Below, in pieces: positions 8,651-18,368 of a stretch of DNA of 64,000 bases. A model generated the notes under the pieces. The model did no database searches. It was not told the DNA's origin and saw only the letters and a program-made list of their open reading frames with translations. The position numbers and the translations under genes are program-made. The stretch comes from Legionella sp. PC997 (GTDB lineage Bacteria > Pseudomonadota > Gammaproteobacteria > Legionellales > Legionellaceae). The DNA lies in contig NZ_CP059576.1 of assembly GCF_014109825.1 (NCBI RefSeq), positions 605,001 to 669,000 on the forward strand, written 5' to 3'. The stretch's first letter is position 1. Each line of letters opens with the position of its first letter.

Positions 8651-8862
8651 GTGATAACATCCTTATTAATATCTAGTAGGTTCTTGCTAACATCCTGTAA
8701 TTATAGTTAATATTTTTAATAATTTCTTATTAAGTGTATTCAATAGTACGGGAATTTCAACACAGAACGGATGAATCTTTTACTAAAAGTAATTTTGTTA
8801 ATTGTTCCGGGGCGGGGCCTATAGGAGCTCGGAAAAATGACGCGTAATCCGAGAAATTCAGC

Positions 8863-8900
8863 AAAAAAAACCGGGGTTCAGGCTTACGCCTTCACCCTGG
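8863..8900 (-). terminator. Rho-independent terminator of the acyltransferase gene
   Basis: Read on the - strand, an imperfect 13-bp GC-rich stem (8871-8900, loop GTAA) is followed by eight U (8863-8870). It lies about 40 bp after the acyltransferase stop. The rest of the 8651-8942 gap shows nothing else I can support. Confidence 0.8.
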
Positions 8901-8942
8901 ATACAATTAGTTGTAGATAAGCAAATATGCAGTGCTTAATTG

Positions 8943-9944
8943 CTATACTGAACTTAATTTCATTGACGTTAAAGTTTGCTCTTCCAGCTCCTTTCCTTCT
9001 TTCTTTAAATTTGAGAGCTGTTTTCCTAAATCATCTTGTTTGACTTTATTGTTCCAAATGAGCAAATGAGTTTTTTTCGATATTTCTTCTTTAATCGTAG
9101 CAATTTGCTTAGGGGTAAGTTCCTGTGTATGACGATAATAAGCATAAAGTTGGGCACATATTTCTTCGATTTTTGCTTCTTCGCTTAAACCATCATTCTC
9201 CGGTTTTAGATGAAAATCGATCACGGAGCACAATGTAGCTCGTACATTGTTCATGTGAAACGCAGACATAAATGCCCGGTAATATGCGCTATTACGAACA
9301 AATAAAGGAATGACTGGATTTTGCAAACTCCAAAAACCATCAAGTCGAATCACATGAATAGGTACTTTATTCATCAATGCAAGTCGGGCTGCACCCGTGT
9401 AGACTCTAGGTGGTTCTTGACCTAATCGTGAAAAATTCCCTTGTGGAAACAGCGCGACGCATCCATTTTCATTAAGCGCTTTACTCGCCTCCTCTAACGC
9501 ACCGGCATTAGCAGGACGTCCAGCCTCACTTTTAGTAGCTTTTGACTCTACGGGTATTGCATGAAACATTTTTAAAAATCCCTTCACCCCGGGTATATTA
9601 TTATAAGCATCTGTTGCAAAAAAACGTGGGGGTGTGCCTTTTATTTTTGAGGCAACAACAACTGCTTCCCAGCCCGTTCTATGTGGGCCTACTGCAATGA
9701 GTTGTTTTTGGGTATCAGTAAGTTCTAAGTCTCCCCCTTTGGTATGCATCATTCGCGTCATAAGCAATAAAAAACCAGCTAATATCCGCGCAAAACGATT
9801 TTCATAGTTTAGGTGATTGTTAGATTCAGCGATTCTTGCAATCGCATAGGTCATCATCGTAAGGCCAGCAAGTAAGAACAATAGGGTAAAGGTACTTGAT
9901 CCAGACTCATCATTATTATTAAGTTGTTCTAAATTGGAATACAT
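8943..9944 (-). CDS. PlsC-like 1-acylglycerol-3-phosphate acyltransferase family protein
   Basis: 333 aa, longer than a typical PlsC of about 240 aa. A membrane segment (about 19-37) is followed by a second hydrophobic stretch (about 52-63). Acyltransferase block I reads GPHRTGWE: His88 is followed four residues later by Glu93 instead of the usual Asp (H-X4-D). Block III reads FPQGN (166-170) where FPEGT is common. So the fold is clear but the chemistry may differ. The C-terminal 45 residues are a Lys/Glu-rich coiled coil ending EGKELEEQTLTSMKLSSV, an acidic block of the kind found in Dot/Icm substrates. Strong AAGGAG before the ATG. It lies 141 bp after the transporter of the HIT operon and ends in its own terminator, so it could be the last gene of that unit. 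Confidence 0.8.
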   Translation of the reverse strand: MYSNLEQLNNNDESGSSTFTLLFLLAGLTMMTYAIARIAESNNHLNYENRFARILAGFLLLMTRMMHTKGGDLELTDTQKQLIAVGPHRTGWEAVVVASKIKGTPPRFFATDAYNNIPGVKGFLKMFHAIPVESKATKSEAGRPANAGALEEASKALNENGCVALFPQGNFSRLGQEPPRVYTGAARLALMNKVPIHVIRLDGFWSLQNPVIPLFVRNSAYYRAFMSAFHMNNVRATLCSVIDFHLKPENDGLSEEAKIEEICAQLYAYYRHTQELTPKQIATIKEEISKKTHLLIWNNKVKQDDLGKQLSNLKKEGKELEEQTLTSMKLSSV

Positions 9945-10085
9945 GTTGATTACTCCTTGTAAAGACTAGATATATTAAGCGCTAGCCATCCAAAATCTGT
10001 TATAGTACCTTTAAAATTAATGTTGTCAATTAAATACCCAAAAAGAAAGAATGAAATATTTTGGGGCACTTTTAGTAAACAGTGA

Positions 10086-11402
10086 TTAGTATTTAGGGGT
10101 GTGGTGGGAGAGTGAATCGATCCTGGTTTGTGCAATAAATAGAAGAATATTGCTGCACACTCGTCCTATAATTAGTGCTATAGAGGCGCTGAGCAGCCCA
10201 TTCATTGGATAAAAATTATAGAATAAAACGAGTGGGAGAACTAACCCAATTAATTCCGCAAAAACAGACCATGTTAATACATGGGTTTTCAGTTGATGAA
10301 TTATTACAGAACGCTGCCAAATAACGAGTAATGTCAATAGAGGATAGATGATTAATATTTTTAATGGTAGAACTGCAGCTTGAGACAGATCAGATTGCAG
10401 TACGTTGATCTTTGTTAAATAAATATTTAATAAAGGGGTAAAAATAATTCCAAATAAAACTGCAAACATAATAAGAGTGATAAGAGCAAAAAACTTTTTT
10501 AACTGTAACTTGTTTTCCTCACTAAGATTTAAAAAATAAATGACTACGTTCTGCAACGACATTGCAGTTGATTTAAAAATCATAATAAACCCATTGATAA
10601 CCGGAAAGACAGCTAGTGACAGGGTTGGGTTCAGGCCATAATTCAGAAAAATGGTAATAATAGGAGTGGTTATAATACTGGCTACGGTGGTTATAATTAA
10701 CGGATAATAGAAATGTGAAATTCTATAGTAGGAAAGCTTATAAGAGGATTTCACCTCAAAGATTCCATGGATGGGTTTTCTGGCAAACACACGAGTTATT
10801 GTCGCTTCAACGAACAAACCAATCGAGAACCCAATTGCCGCCACATAAGCACTGTTTAAAGAGCTAAAATTTGCCAGACACACCGCAGTAACTACACTCG
10901 ATATAAATCGAAAAATAATCGCATAAAATATGATGGGCTGCTTATCTCGAGAAATTAATACTCCTTGATAAAAAGCTTTAAATCCCGCAATAGCAAAAGC
11001 AGGAAGAAGAATTGTAACTACATGTTGGCTAATAACTGCAATAGTTCTATCGAATGATAATCTTGTGATGAATAAATATTGATACAGAGGCGTCAATACA
11101 AACAGCATCATGCAAATTAATAAAAAACTTACTACGTAAATGAAGAAATTTCTAACTTTTTCATAAGACTGTTTATTTTTTATAAGCTTTATAGCCACTG
11201 TATTGAACATTAATAATGGTGATTCTGCGAGCAAGAATAAGGAGTAGGCAAGACCAAATGCAGCTAAATTAAGTTGTTTATCGGGCAGGTACGTAATTAT
11301 TATGGTTAATAGAGGAAATTCAAAAGCGAGCACCAGCCATAAAAATAACAAAGGGGCCCAAAAAATAAAGATTGTTTTATTGCTAAGCACTTGTGCTGTC
11401 AT
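10086..11402 (-). CDS. MATE/ANKH-like multidrug or small-molecule exporter
   Basis: 438 aa, almost entirely hydrophobic, with about 12 predicted transmembrane helices in two halves, as in the MATE/MOP superfamily. The segment AAFGLAYSLFLL and the repeat-like TTPIITIFLNYG resemble the progressive ankylosis (ANKH) branch, but I am not certain of the branch. Its ATG overlaps the stop of the upstream desulfurase gene (ATGA), which implies translational coupling and a shared pathway. A transporter at the end of such an operon most likely exports the product made by the two upstream enzymes. The substrate is unknown. Confidence 0.65.
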   Translation of the reverse strand: MTAQVLSNKTIFIFWAPLLFLWLVLAFEFPLLTIIITYLPDKQLNLAAFGLAYSLFLLAESPLLMFNTVAIKLIKNKQSYEKVRNFFIYVVSFLLICMMLFVLTPLYQYLFITRLSFDRTIAVISQHVVTILLPAFAIAGFKAFYQGVLISRDKQPIIFYAIIFRFISSVVTAVCLANFSSLNSAYVAAIGFSIGLFVEATITRVFARKPIHGIFEVKSSYKLSYYRISHFYYPLIITTVASIITTPIITIFLNYGLNPTLSLAVFPVINGFIMIFKSTAMSLQNVVIYFLNLSEENKLQLKKFFALITLIMFAVLFGIIFTPLLNIYLTKINVLQSDLSQAAVLPLKILIIYPLLTLLVIWQRSVIIHQLKTHVLTWSVFAELIGLVLPLVLFYNFYPMNGLLSASIALIIGRVCSNILLFIAQTRIDSLSHHTPKY

Positions 11403-12553
11403 GAAGTTATTATTCGCTCAATTGCTTCTAAAAAATGATCAATTTCTTCACTTGTATTCGAATAGCCCAGACTTACTCTCACAGTACCATTTGGAAATGT
11501 TTTTAATGCCTTATGGATCAGTGGAGCACAATGCAACCCTGTTCTAACAATAATATTATAATTATCGGAAAGCAACGCGCCAATATGTGAAGGCAACATG
11601 TTATTCACGGAAAATGATATAAGGGGTATTTTCTTTTCAGAGTCCTCAGTACCATAAATTTTTATTCGATCAAATCGTTTCAAACCAGCGAGGCATTTGC
11701 TATTTAACGCTTGTTTATGAGCAAACATGGTTTGAAGATTTTGTTGCTTGATATATTCAATTCCTGCGGCTAAGCCAGCGATTCCGATATAATTTGGAGT
11801 TCCTGCCTCAAATTTTTCTGGCGCCACAATGGGATGAAAGAAGGGGGCTGAATTTGTGCCCGTCCCGCCAGTGATTACTGAATCGACACATTTCGTATCT
11901 CGAATGTAGGCCAGACCAATGCCAAAAGGCCCCAGTAAACTTTTATGACCGGTTACAAATAAAAAATCGCAATTTATTTGTTCCACATCAATGGGTAAAA
12001 TTCCGGCAGATTGTGACGCATCAACTGCAACTTTTACATTAAATTGCTGCGCTATTTTTATGACGTCCTCAATTGGATTAATATTCCCGGTGACATTCGA
12101 TACATGATTAACGATAATTAATTTGGTATTACTTTTTATAAGTTGCGGTAACACATCCAATTGTAACTCGCCCTTGAGATCACAAGGAATACGGCTCAAT
12201 TCGATATGCCGGCAATCTTGCAAATAATGTAATGGACGAATGACTGAATTATGCTCCGTATCCGTGTAAATTACATGATCTTCATTTTTAATAAACCCTA
12301 GTAGCACTTGGTTGATGGCAAAAGTAGCATTCAAGGTGAAAATAATATGATCCACGCTAGGGATATTGAAAAATTCGGCAATGTTTTCCCGGGCATGTGC
12401 AATCCCTTTATCCGGTTTGATCTGATGCTCGCTGCTGGCCCGTTTTGCACAGCTATCCATGGTCTGCATTAATTCTACAATGGCATTGATCACTTCTGGG
12501 GGCTTGGGAAATGAAGTTGAACCATGATTTAGATAAATAATGTCTTTATTCAT
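11399..12553 (-). CDS. Cysteine desulfurase-like class V aminotransferase
   Basis: 384 aa PLP enzyme of the NifS/SufS superfamily. PLP Lys204 lies in TGHKSLLGPFG, Asp178 in VAVDASQSAG, the stacking His101 in DTEHNSV, and the persulfide Cys342 in VRTGLHCAPL. The last motif is the group II (SufS/CsdA-like) form. The N-terminus (YLNHGSTSFPKP) is typical. The enzyme should take sulfur from cysteine as a Cys persulfide, but there are no suf or isc genes nearby, so it is probably dedicated to a specific product rather than to general Fe-S assembly. It overlaps the HIT gene upstream and the transporter downstream by ATGA on both sides. Confidence 0.85.
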   Translation of the reverse strand: MNKDIIYLNHGSTSFPKPPEVINAIVELMQTMDSCAKRASSEHQIKPDKGIAHARENIAEFFNIPSVDHIIFTLNATFAINQVLLGFIKNEDHVIYTDTEHNSVIRPLHYLQDCRHIELSRIPCDLKGELQLDVLPQLIKSNTKLIIVNHVSNVTGNINPIEDVIKIAQQFNVKVAVDASQSAGILPIDVEQINCDFLFVTGHKSLLGPFGIGLAYIRDTKCVDSVITGGTGTNSAPFFHPIVAPEKFEAGTPNYIGIAGLAAGIEYIKQQNLQTMFAHKQALNSKCLAGLKRFDRIKIYGTEDSEKKIPLISFSVNNMLPSHIGALLSDNYNIIVRTGLHCAPLIHKALKTFPNGTVRVSLGYSNTSEEIDHFLEAIERIITS

Positions 12554-13242
12554 TTGGCTAACCTATTAAGAATAGGCATGTAATTTTCAATGGCTTTATT
12601 TACTAAATCTAAATTGGTATGTGTTTCCCAATTTGAGCGCTCTGGATAGCCAATTTTATTGCAAATTAAAGTTCGCAATAAATGTGACTCTACTTGGCTG
12701 TCAGAAGCTGGGTATATATTGATATGACCTGAAAAATCCTCGAAATATAAATAACTCCCGTATCGCTCAAAAAATTGAAAAATTTGCGAATATTGTTCTA
12801 ATTCCATTTGGATAAATAATTTTTCCAACTCAGAATTAATGGATACTTTTAGGGGGAGTACATGCAAATGAAAATGATCACATTTTATTGCGGTATTGAC
12901 TATGGTTGAACAATGGCCAGCTCGCCCATGCTCGTAATAAGCCGCAGCACCATAAGCTGTTTTTACAATCTCACCTGCGACTTTTTTTAAGATTAAATAT
13001 TCCTCACGAAGCATAGGATCGATTTCACCTGAACACCCAATGTGGGTATTAGAGGTAATCATTAAATGTCCGTCTACAATCGGTGAAATATCACAAATCA
13101 GTGAGAAATTAGCAGTGCGAGCAAGAATTTCGGTTTCCGAATCAGGTTTACATAAAAAGCATCCATGAATGAGTTCCGGAACCTGTTGCATGTAACTTGG
13201 CACAATTTTATGTAGAGATATAACTTCGTGATTATTTAACAT
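12550..13242 (-). CDS. HIT (histidine triad) family protein
   Basis: 230 aa from ATG; a GTG three codons upstream is the alternative. The histidine triad is H126-F-H128-L-H130-V (numbering from the longer frame) in CDHFHLHVLP, preceded by YYEHG and by the first-strand GHLMITSNTHIG. HIT proteins hydrolyse or transfer nucleotides through a His-AMP/NMP intermediate. A CFLC pair near the N-terminus may bind zinc, as in some HIT proteins. The C-terminal 95 residues extend beyond the HIT fold. It is the first gene of a three-gene operon with desulfurase and exporter, which suggests chemistry on a nucleotidylated substrate. Confidence 0.85.
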   Translation of the reverse strand: MLNNHEVISLHKIVPSYMQQVPELIHGCFLCKPDSETEILARTANFSLICDISPIVDGHLMITSNTHIGCSGEIDPMLREEYLILKKVAGEIVKTAYGAAAYYEHGRAGHCSTIVNTAIKCDHFHLHVLPLKVSINSELEKLFIQMELEQYSQIFQFFERYGSYLYFEDFSGHINIYPASDSQVESHLLRTLICNKIGYPERSNWETHTNLDLVNKAIENYMPILNRLAK

Positions 13243-13499
13243 GGTAACCACACTTATGAAACAACTTAATTGAATTATAGTTAAAAAATTATGATTTTGG
13301 GCGATAGCAAAAGATTTGAATGTGTTTTATAGCAAACGCTATGATCAATATTTTGTGTCTAAACTCCTCTCATCGGGCCAGCGGTTATCCCTCTACATAT
13401 CAAGCGTCATTCGCGGTATGTCGGTTTATACCTCATCTAGATCAAGTAGCAATTACGGGTGTTGAACTTTGCAGATAGGGGCGGTTTGTAGTTAAAAGT

Positions 13500-15815
13500 T
13501 CATCCCGTTGTCAACATGCCACAAGATATACCTGTGACTGTTTTTCTTAAAAGAGGTAAATCATTTCTTTTCATCGCCTCAATCTGGATAAGGTTCAAAG
13601 GATGAACCAAGGTTGATCTTAATTGAATACTTTCCCCAAGCCAGGGTTGATGAAAACAAAAATCAGTTTCACCAGTTATTTGCTGGAAGAATTGAACGGT
13701 TGATTCCAGTTCTGATTGAAATGGTTTGAGATATTTATTAGAGCCAGTTAATTGACATAAGTACTGTTCCCAGATTGGGAGGTATACTTTGGAAAGGGTT
13801 ACGCCTACTTGTTTTATAAAAGCAGCGAAAAGAGAGTTTTCTGTATAAAGCACCTTAAGCTTATTTTTTTCAAGGTTATTAAGCTCTAGCCAGGTTGAGC
13901 CAAGACCCCACCACGTTGGGAAAAGAAGTCGTGTTTGAGTCCAACATAAAATCCAAGGGATGGCTCGAAGCTTTCTTTGATCGGGCCCTGATTTACGTTT
14001 GGTTGGCCGTGAACCAATTTTCAACTCAGTCAAAAAATGATATGGAGAGGCCTGTTCAATTGTGGGCCAAAACCATTCGCTTTGAATCAGGTCTTTATAT
14101 TTCTGACTGACTTTATTCGAAAATACCACCAACTCCTCGGGATAACCATTATCTATGTTGTTTTCTTTTTGTGAATAGATATCAATAAATTTGTCAACCT
14201 GACTTTTGAGTATGGAACTCGAACCAAAGAGTCTTGCAACCATCTCTCCTTGTATCGTCACTTTATAATGAGTCATCATTTCTTTAGACCAGGAGGCCGT
14301 TTGTTCTTTGATATCCCCGCCTCCTCGCTCAATACTGCCGCCCGAGCCATGAAAAAAAATAGGCTTAAGGTTTTTTCTTTCTAGGGTAGACTGAATACTT
14401 TTTAAACTTTTAGCAATCATAACCCGGGAAGGTAAAACGCCATTTTCTTTGGACGAGTCTGAATAGCCCAGCATGACTTCATAATTTCCACCCCACTGTT
14501 GAAGATGCTTCTGTCTAATATCTTCAGTAATCGAGTGATTTAAGATTGTATCAGCGCTGGTCAGCGCAAGTTGGTTTTCAAACAAGGGGACGACAGGTAA
14601 GGCGTAACTTTTAAAAACATGTTTTACTAGGTTAATGCCATTTTTTATATCTTCAGCAGATTCAACCATGCTGAGAATAAAACCGCGGATGTAATTTTTG
14701 GGCTCTGCCCCTTGGGTAATCGAGTAAACCTGCTCCAGCATCTTGATAATCGTGGTTTTTTTTATACAGGTTAAACTTTCTTTTACAACCCCTGAATCTT
14801 CCCTGAGTTCTAGGGGTATAACCAGTCCGGGATAAAGTTGAAAAATACTGAAAATAATGGAAAATTGTTCGGGTTTGAAATTCAAAAATTGTAAAGTATT
14901 TTTTTGTAACGAAGCTAATTCTTCTTTGAATACAGATACTTTTTCGTGATCCCGTGGTTTTATTTTCCTGAGTTCCTGCGCTTTTTGAGCACTCTGTTTG
15001 ATTTGATTTGTCAAAGTTTTGTCTTTGTCTAAAGCGGTGGAGAGTTTGACAATTTCTAGTACTTCTTGCAGAGATTCTTGAATGTAGGTTATAAAAAAAG
15101 AGCGAGAAAGTTCGAGACTCCTAACCATGATTTTTTCATTAACACCAGAGTGTCCATCTTTATCCCCGCCTACCCAAGTACGTAATTGGATAGGAATGCC
15201 TTGAGTTAAAAAGGAATGATACAGTTCAACATTAAGAGGATTAAGAGCGTATTGATAGATATAGCGCGCCTCGTCTTCTACGCTTGGTTTTTCGTGATAG
15301 GAAATATTAATTTGCAGTGAGATTTTAAGCATTTGATCTAAATGAGTCTCATTCATTAGATAGGGGGATTTAAGTACTTCAACCAGATAATCCCTAATTG
15401 CTTTAAACAGTTTTAAAAATTCATTGGTTCGCGCTTCTGTGGGATGTGCAGTTAAGACATAATGAATACCTTGAGGCTTCTCAGAAAAGACTTTTTCCTT
15501 TCTTTGATTAATACGAAAAATCCGGTAGGCACTTTCACAAGCATTGATGAGCTCCATCATGAGGGAAAACCCATGTGCAATTTGATAAAGCTGCTTTCCT
15601 TTTAGCGTGGAAAGCTCCATTTGCAGACTGTGAAGTGCCTTTCTTAGTGCACCGGTGCCACTGCCAATAGTATCTTGCATGGACAGTCGAATTTGCTCAA
15701 TTTGTTCATAGGTCTCCTTCCCATAAACTTCTGCAATGGATTTTCCCAACCGAGTAAGGGACCATGAAACCATGTGGCTCAGTTCCCTTGGCAAATGGGA
15801 GACATTTTGTTTCAT
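13500..15815 (-). CDS. ppc: Phosphoenolpyruvate carboxylase
   Basis: 771 aa from the ATG at 15815, which has GGAG correctly spaced; an in-frame ATG 18 codons upstream lacks one. It carboxylates PEP to oxaloacetate, feeding the TCA cycle. Conserved blocks: catalytic His in LTAHPTEA (about H124), GGDKDGHSGV, GYSDSSKENG, the mobile loop HGSGGSIERGGG, and the C-terminal TTG ending that contributes to the active site. It is shorter than the E. coli enzyme of about 880 aa, as in other Legionella as I recall. It stands alone, with a LysR gene upstream on the same strand. No terminator with a U-tract is obvious in the 250 bp beyond its stop. Confidence 0.95.
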   Translation of the reverse strand: MKQNVSHLPRELSHMVSWSLTRLGKSIAEVYGKETYEQIEQIRLSMQDTIGSGTGALRKALHSLQMELSTLKGKQLYQIAHGFSLMMELINACESAYRIFRINQRKEKVFSEKPQGIHYVLTAHPTEARTNEFLKLFKAIRDYLVEVLKSPYLMNETHLDQMLKISLQINISYHEKPSVEDEARYIYQYALNPLNVELYHSFLTQGIPIQLRTWVGGDKDGHSGVNEKIMVRSLELSRSFFITYIQESLQEVLEIVKLSTALDKDKTLTNQIKQSAQKAQELRKIKPRDHEKVSVFKEELASLQKNTLQFLNFKPEQFSIIFSIFQLYPGLVIPLELREDSGVVKESLTCIKKTTIIKMLEQVYSITQGAEPKNYIRGFILSMVESAEDIKNGINLVKHVFKSYALPVVPLFENQLALTSADTILNHSITEDIRQKHLQQWGGNYEVMLGYSDSSKENGVLPSRVMIAKSLKSIQSTLERKNLKPIFFHGSGGSIERGGGDIKEQTASWSKEMMTHYKVTIQGEMVARLFGSSSILKSQVDKFIDIYSQKENNIDNGYPEELVVFSNKVSQKYKDLIQSEWFWPTIEQASPYHFLTELKIGSRPTKRKSGPDQRKLRAIPWILCWTQTRLLFPTWWGLGSTWLELNNLEKNKLKVLYTENSLFAAFIKQVGVTLSKVYLPIWEQYLCQLTGSNKYLKPFQSELESTVQFFQQITGETDFCFHQPWLGESIQLRSTLVHPLNLIQIEAMKRNDLPLLRKTVTGISCGMLTTG

Positions 15816-16230
15816 CGGTAACTCCGTGTAATAAAAGGATCTAAATAGTTCCATTCTGCAATCCGTCACGCATCATCTAATTCGATTCTAGGCGCCATTA
15901 AAAGAGCTTCCTCAACTGGTTAAAACACGTTTAATCTAAATGCCCATTAAAGAAAAATCTTAAAATGTTCAAATATACTTATACTGGAAAATAGTTTGTT
16001 TTACTAATCTCTCTGTCAAAGAAATGCAATTACCCAAAGCAAATTACCTATCAATTTTTTACGTTTTTATGAGTGTCTGGTGAGTTTATTTGAATGGCTT
16101 GGGCAGAAGTGATGGTACTGCCCCTTTTAAATCCTTAATTTTAATTTAAATGCTCGCAACCCGAGTCTGGGCTGTTAAAGCCCGGACTTAGCGCACCTCG
16201 GCCATTGCATCAGTTATTTCTGAATTTATT
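15816..16230. other. Intergenic region between ppc and the LysR gene
   Basis: About 400 bp with no gene. It holds the ppc leader and the hairpin annotated at 16164-16188. The remainder is AT-rich. Confidence 0.4.
16164..16188 (-). terminator. Hairpin 3' of the LysR gene
   Basis: Stem AGTCTGGGCT/AGCCCGGACT with loop GTTAA, one G-T pair, 43 bp beyond the LysR stop. No U-tract follows, so its function as a terminator is probable rather than certain. Confidence 0.5.
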
Positions 16231-17139
16231 TTAGCTAGCTCCATCAATAAAAGAGGTTGCAATTTTTTCTGATAAAGCTTTTTCACAAAAAAAATTCAAA
16301 AGTAAATTAACTTTTTGTTCATCCGCCAGGGACTTGGGAAAAATTGCGTAAAGATTAATATCGGGAGACGATTCGTGAGGTAACACTGGGATTAAGGTTT
16401 CATTTTTTATTTCTTCATAAACTGAAAAATAAGGGGCCCATAGAAGCCCTACATCTGCAACGGCCGCCTGTTTTAAAACGGCTGCATTATTGCTTTTAAA
16501 ATTTCCGGAGACAGGAATAATTTTTTTATTAAAAACCCATTTATTTTGAAGACCATAAAGCGAATTAATCAAACAATTATGCTTTGGTAAGTCATCGATC
16601 GTTTGAGGTGTTCCATGTTGCGCAAGATAACCCGGTGCGGCAAAGACACTCCGTTGGATCGAAAATAATTTTTTGCAAACCAGTTTAGAATGCTTCAGAT
16701 CTTCAAATGAAATAGCTAGATCAAATGTAGAGGAATAAAGTTCTTTTATATCAGAGCCTACGATAACATCTAGCTCAATCTTAGGGAATTGTCGCATGAA
16801 TTCAATAGATAATGAGGTTAAATAGGGAATGGCTGGGGTAACGGTAAGATAGAGTTTAATTGTGCCAATAAGTTCGACCTGAGCTGGTGTCGCAATTCCC
16901 TTTACTAACTCCAACTGCTCGAAAAGTTTCAATGCCTTTTCATACAGCTGATGCCCTGATTCAGTGACAACTAAGCGTGTTGTAGAGCGAATCAATAGGG
17001 TAACTTTTAATTCCTCCTCCAACCAAGTTATTTGCTTACTCAATTTAGAGGGAGATATATATAATTTCTGAGCGGCTTTTGAAAAACTTTTACAGTCAAC
17101 TGTTGCAATAAAGCCTTTCAAACACGATAAGATATTCAT
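16231..17139 (-). CDS. LysR-type transcriptional regulator
   Basis: 302 aa, the normal length. The N-terminal winged helix-turn-helix is clear (SFSKAAQKLYISPSKLSKQITWLEEEL, residues about 18-44, in separate helices), followed by the linker helix and a periplasmic-binding-like effector domain (about 90-295). The C-terminal part (AAVLKQAAVADVGLLWAPYF) is typical of the CrgA/DsdC-like branch. It probably regulates itself or a divergent neighbour, but the upstream 560 bp holds no complete gene, so the target cannot be inferred. Ligand unknown. Confidence 0.9.
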   Translation of the reverse strand: MNILSCLKGFIATVDCKSFSKAAQKLYISPSKLSKQITWLEEELKVTLLIRSTTRLVVTESGHQLYEKALKLFEQLELVKGIATPAQVELIGTIKLYLTVTPAIPYLTSLSIEFMRQFPKIELDVIVGSDIKELYSSTFDLAISFEDLKHSKLVCKKLFSIQRSVFAAPGYLAQHGTPQTIDDLPKHNCLINSLYGLQNKWVFNKKIIPVSGNFKSNNAAVLKQAAVADVGLLWAPYFSVYEEIKNETLIPVLPHESSPDINLYAIFPKSLADEQKVNLLLNFFCEKALSEKIATSFIDGAS

Positions 17140-17703
17140 ATTTAATTTAATTTTAAATTTAATTCTTTCTAAGTGTATAGACCTATATGATTGTTTTGTA
17201 AATTCACATCTAATAACTCAGCGAGGGGAAGCTCCTATTGCTTCTGAAAATGATTAAAGATATCAATATGATATAATTTTGCCCCCGTAACTGTTTTTAT
17301 ATTTATTGTTTAAAAGCTATGCCTAATCCTATTTGTTTTATTAATCCAACTTTAACCAAAAATATCCCTACTGTTGAAGCACTTATGAATTCAGTACATG
17401 GGGGGATCTAGGATTAGTAGAGGCCTATAAAGTTTATTGTGTGCCCAGTCAACTGGTGAGGATATACGCTTCGTACTTTCACCTGTTTTTTATTCAAAAC
17501 AGTCGCTCCAGCGAATGGTTGTATCTTCATAAATTATAAAGAAGGACAAATAATCAGAAATCTCAAGTTTACAAAAACGTAGAATAATTGTATTTTCCGC
17601 TGGGATTCTTACGGTACACGATTTGAATCGAATGATCCTATACGCATCCATGGAAAAGTGGGTCACAAAGCGTATTTCTTTATTTTTATTCATGAGGTTT
17701 AAT
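17140..17703. other. Gap upstream of the LysR gene with a possible gene scar
   Basis: No complete gene. A short + strand frame at 17319-17411 (30 aa, starting MPNPICFINPTL) ends at TAG and may be the beginning of a lost gene. I do not recognise it. The LysR promoter must lie in the left part. Confidence 0.35.
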
Positions 17704-18045
17704 ATGAAATTGTTTCGAATGATATTGCTAGGCTTTTTATTTTCTACTGCCCTAATTACTCATGCTGCGGCTGTTCCGACGGAAGATTATGATTTTCAAC
17801 AAGAGCGAATGAAGCTTACGCCTGATTCTGTGATGGTTATTTCAACGTTTGATAGTCAAGATCATGTTACTGCCTATACCTATGCTGGAGTCCGTTTATG
17901 GAATGTCCCTTTCCACGCTAAAATATTATCATGGCAAATTGCAGGAGATTACGTTTTTGTTTTTTCAAAAGATCGCAAAGGAACAAAAACTTATATTACC
18001 TGCCTAAACCGACATACCGGAGCCCCAATTTGGCAAAAGCCTTAA
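17704..18045 (+). CDS. Small secreted beta-propeller-repeat-like protein
   Basis: 113 aa from the ATG at 17704, preceded by GAGGTTTA; the frame is open further upstream but without a site. Signal peptide (cleavage after THA, about residue 21). The mature protein contains two PQQ/WD-like strands, TYAGVRLWNV and the C-terminal block DYVFVFSKD...TYITCLNRHTGAPIW. That amounts to about one to two blades, far too few for a closed propeller, so it is either a truncated propeller or a small beta-domain. Periplasmic or secreted. The codons overlapping its stop form a short palindrome, AAGCCTTAAGGCTT. Confidence 0.55.
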   Translation: MKLFRMILLGFLFSTALITHAAAVPTEDYDFQQERMKLTPDSVMVISTFDSQDHVTAYTYAGVRLWNVPFHAKILSWQIAGDYVFVFSKDRKGTKTYITCLNRHTGAPIWQKP

Positions 18046-18172
18046 GGCTTTAGTTCACCTGCTCTTTCATGTACCTTTTGAGAAAGTAATGGCAAATGCT
18101 CTGTCTATAAATCCTTATTTCTATAGAGCCCATTGTTCCATTCATTGCTCTCTATAGTCATGGTTTTCTTGA

Positions 18173-18252
18173 GTGTCATTCCCGCTTAGGCGGGAATACG
18201 TCCCTCCAATTAATTTCCTATTTGAGCTACGGATTCCGGCTGCGCAGGAATG
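18173..18252 (+). repeat. 80-bp dispersed intergenic repeat, copy A
   Basis: Begins GTGTCATTCCCGCTTAGGCG and ends GCAGGAATG; the first 25 bases contain ATTCCCGC...GCGGGAAT. The same 80-bp element occurs in inverted orientation at 38621-38700. The outer ATTCC/GGAAT ends give it a MITE-like or dRS3-like look. No coding content. Confidence 0.75.
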
Positions 18253-18368
18253 CCTTAAATTTATGGAGGGTAAGAGATAGATGATGCTCGTTAGAGTAAA
18301 ATAGGTTTGTATTTATTTAAAGATTTATGTATAAGCATTTCTTTTTTAACGTAAACAAGAGAAATAAT

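Noticed and set aside
8700..8760. TTAAT-rich sequence upstream of the IcmL-repeat gene as a PmrA box
   Set aside because: Spacing and sequence do not match the paired TTAAT arrangement I know well enough, and the region is simply AT-rich.
13895..14110. 71-codon + strand frame inside ppc
   Set aside because: It is antisense to well-conserved ppc blocks and has no independent support.
17319..17411. 30-aa frame starting MPNPICFINPTL as a small gene
   Set aside because: It has a clean ATG but no ribosome binding site and no recognisable family; kept only as a possible scar in the gap note.
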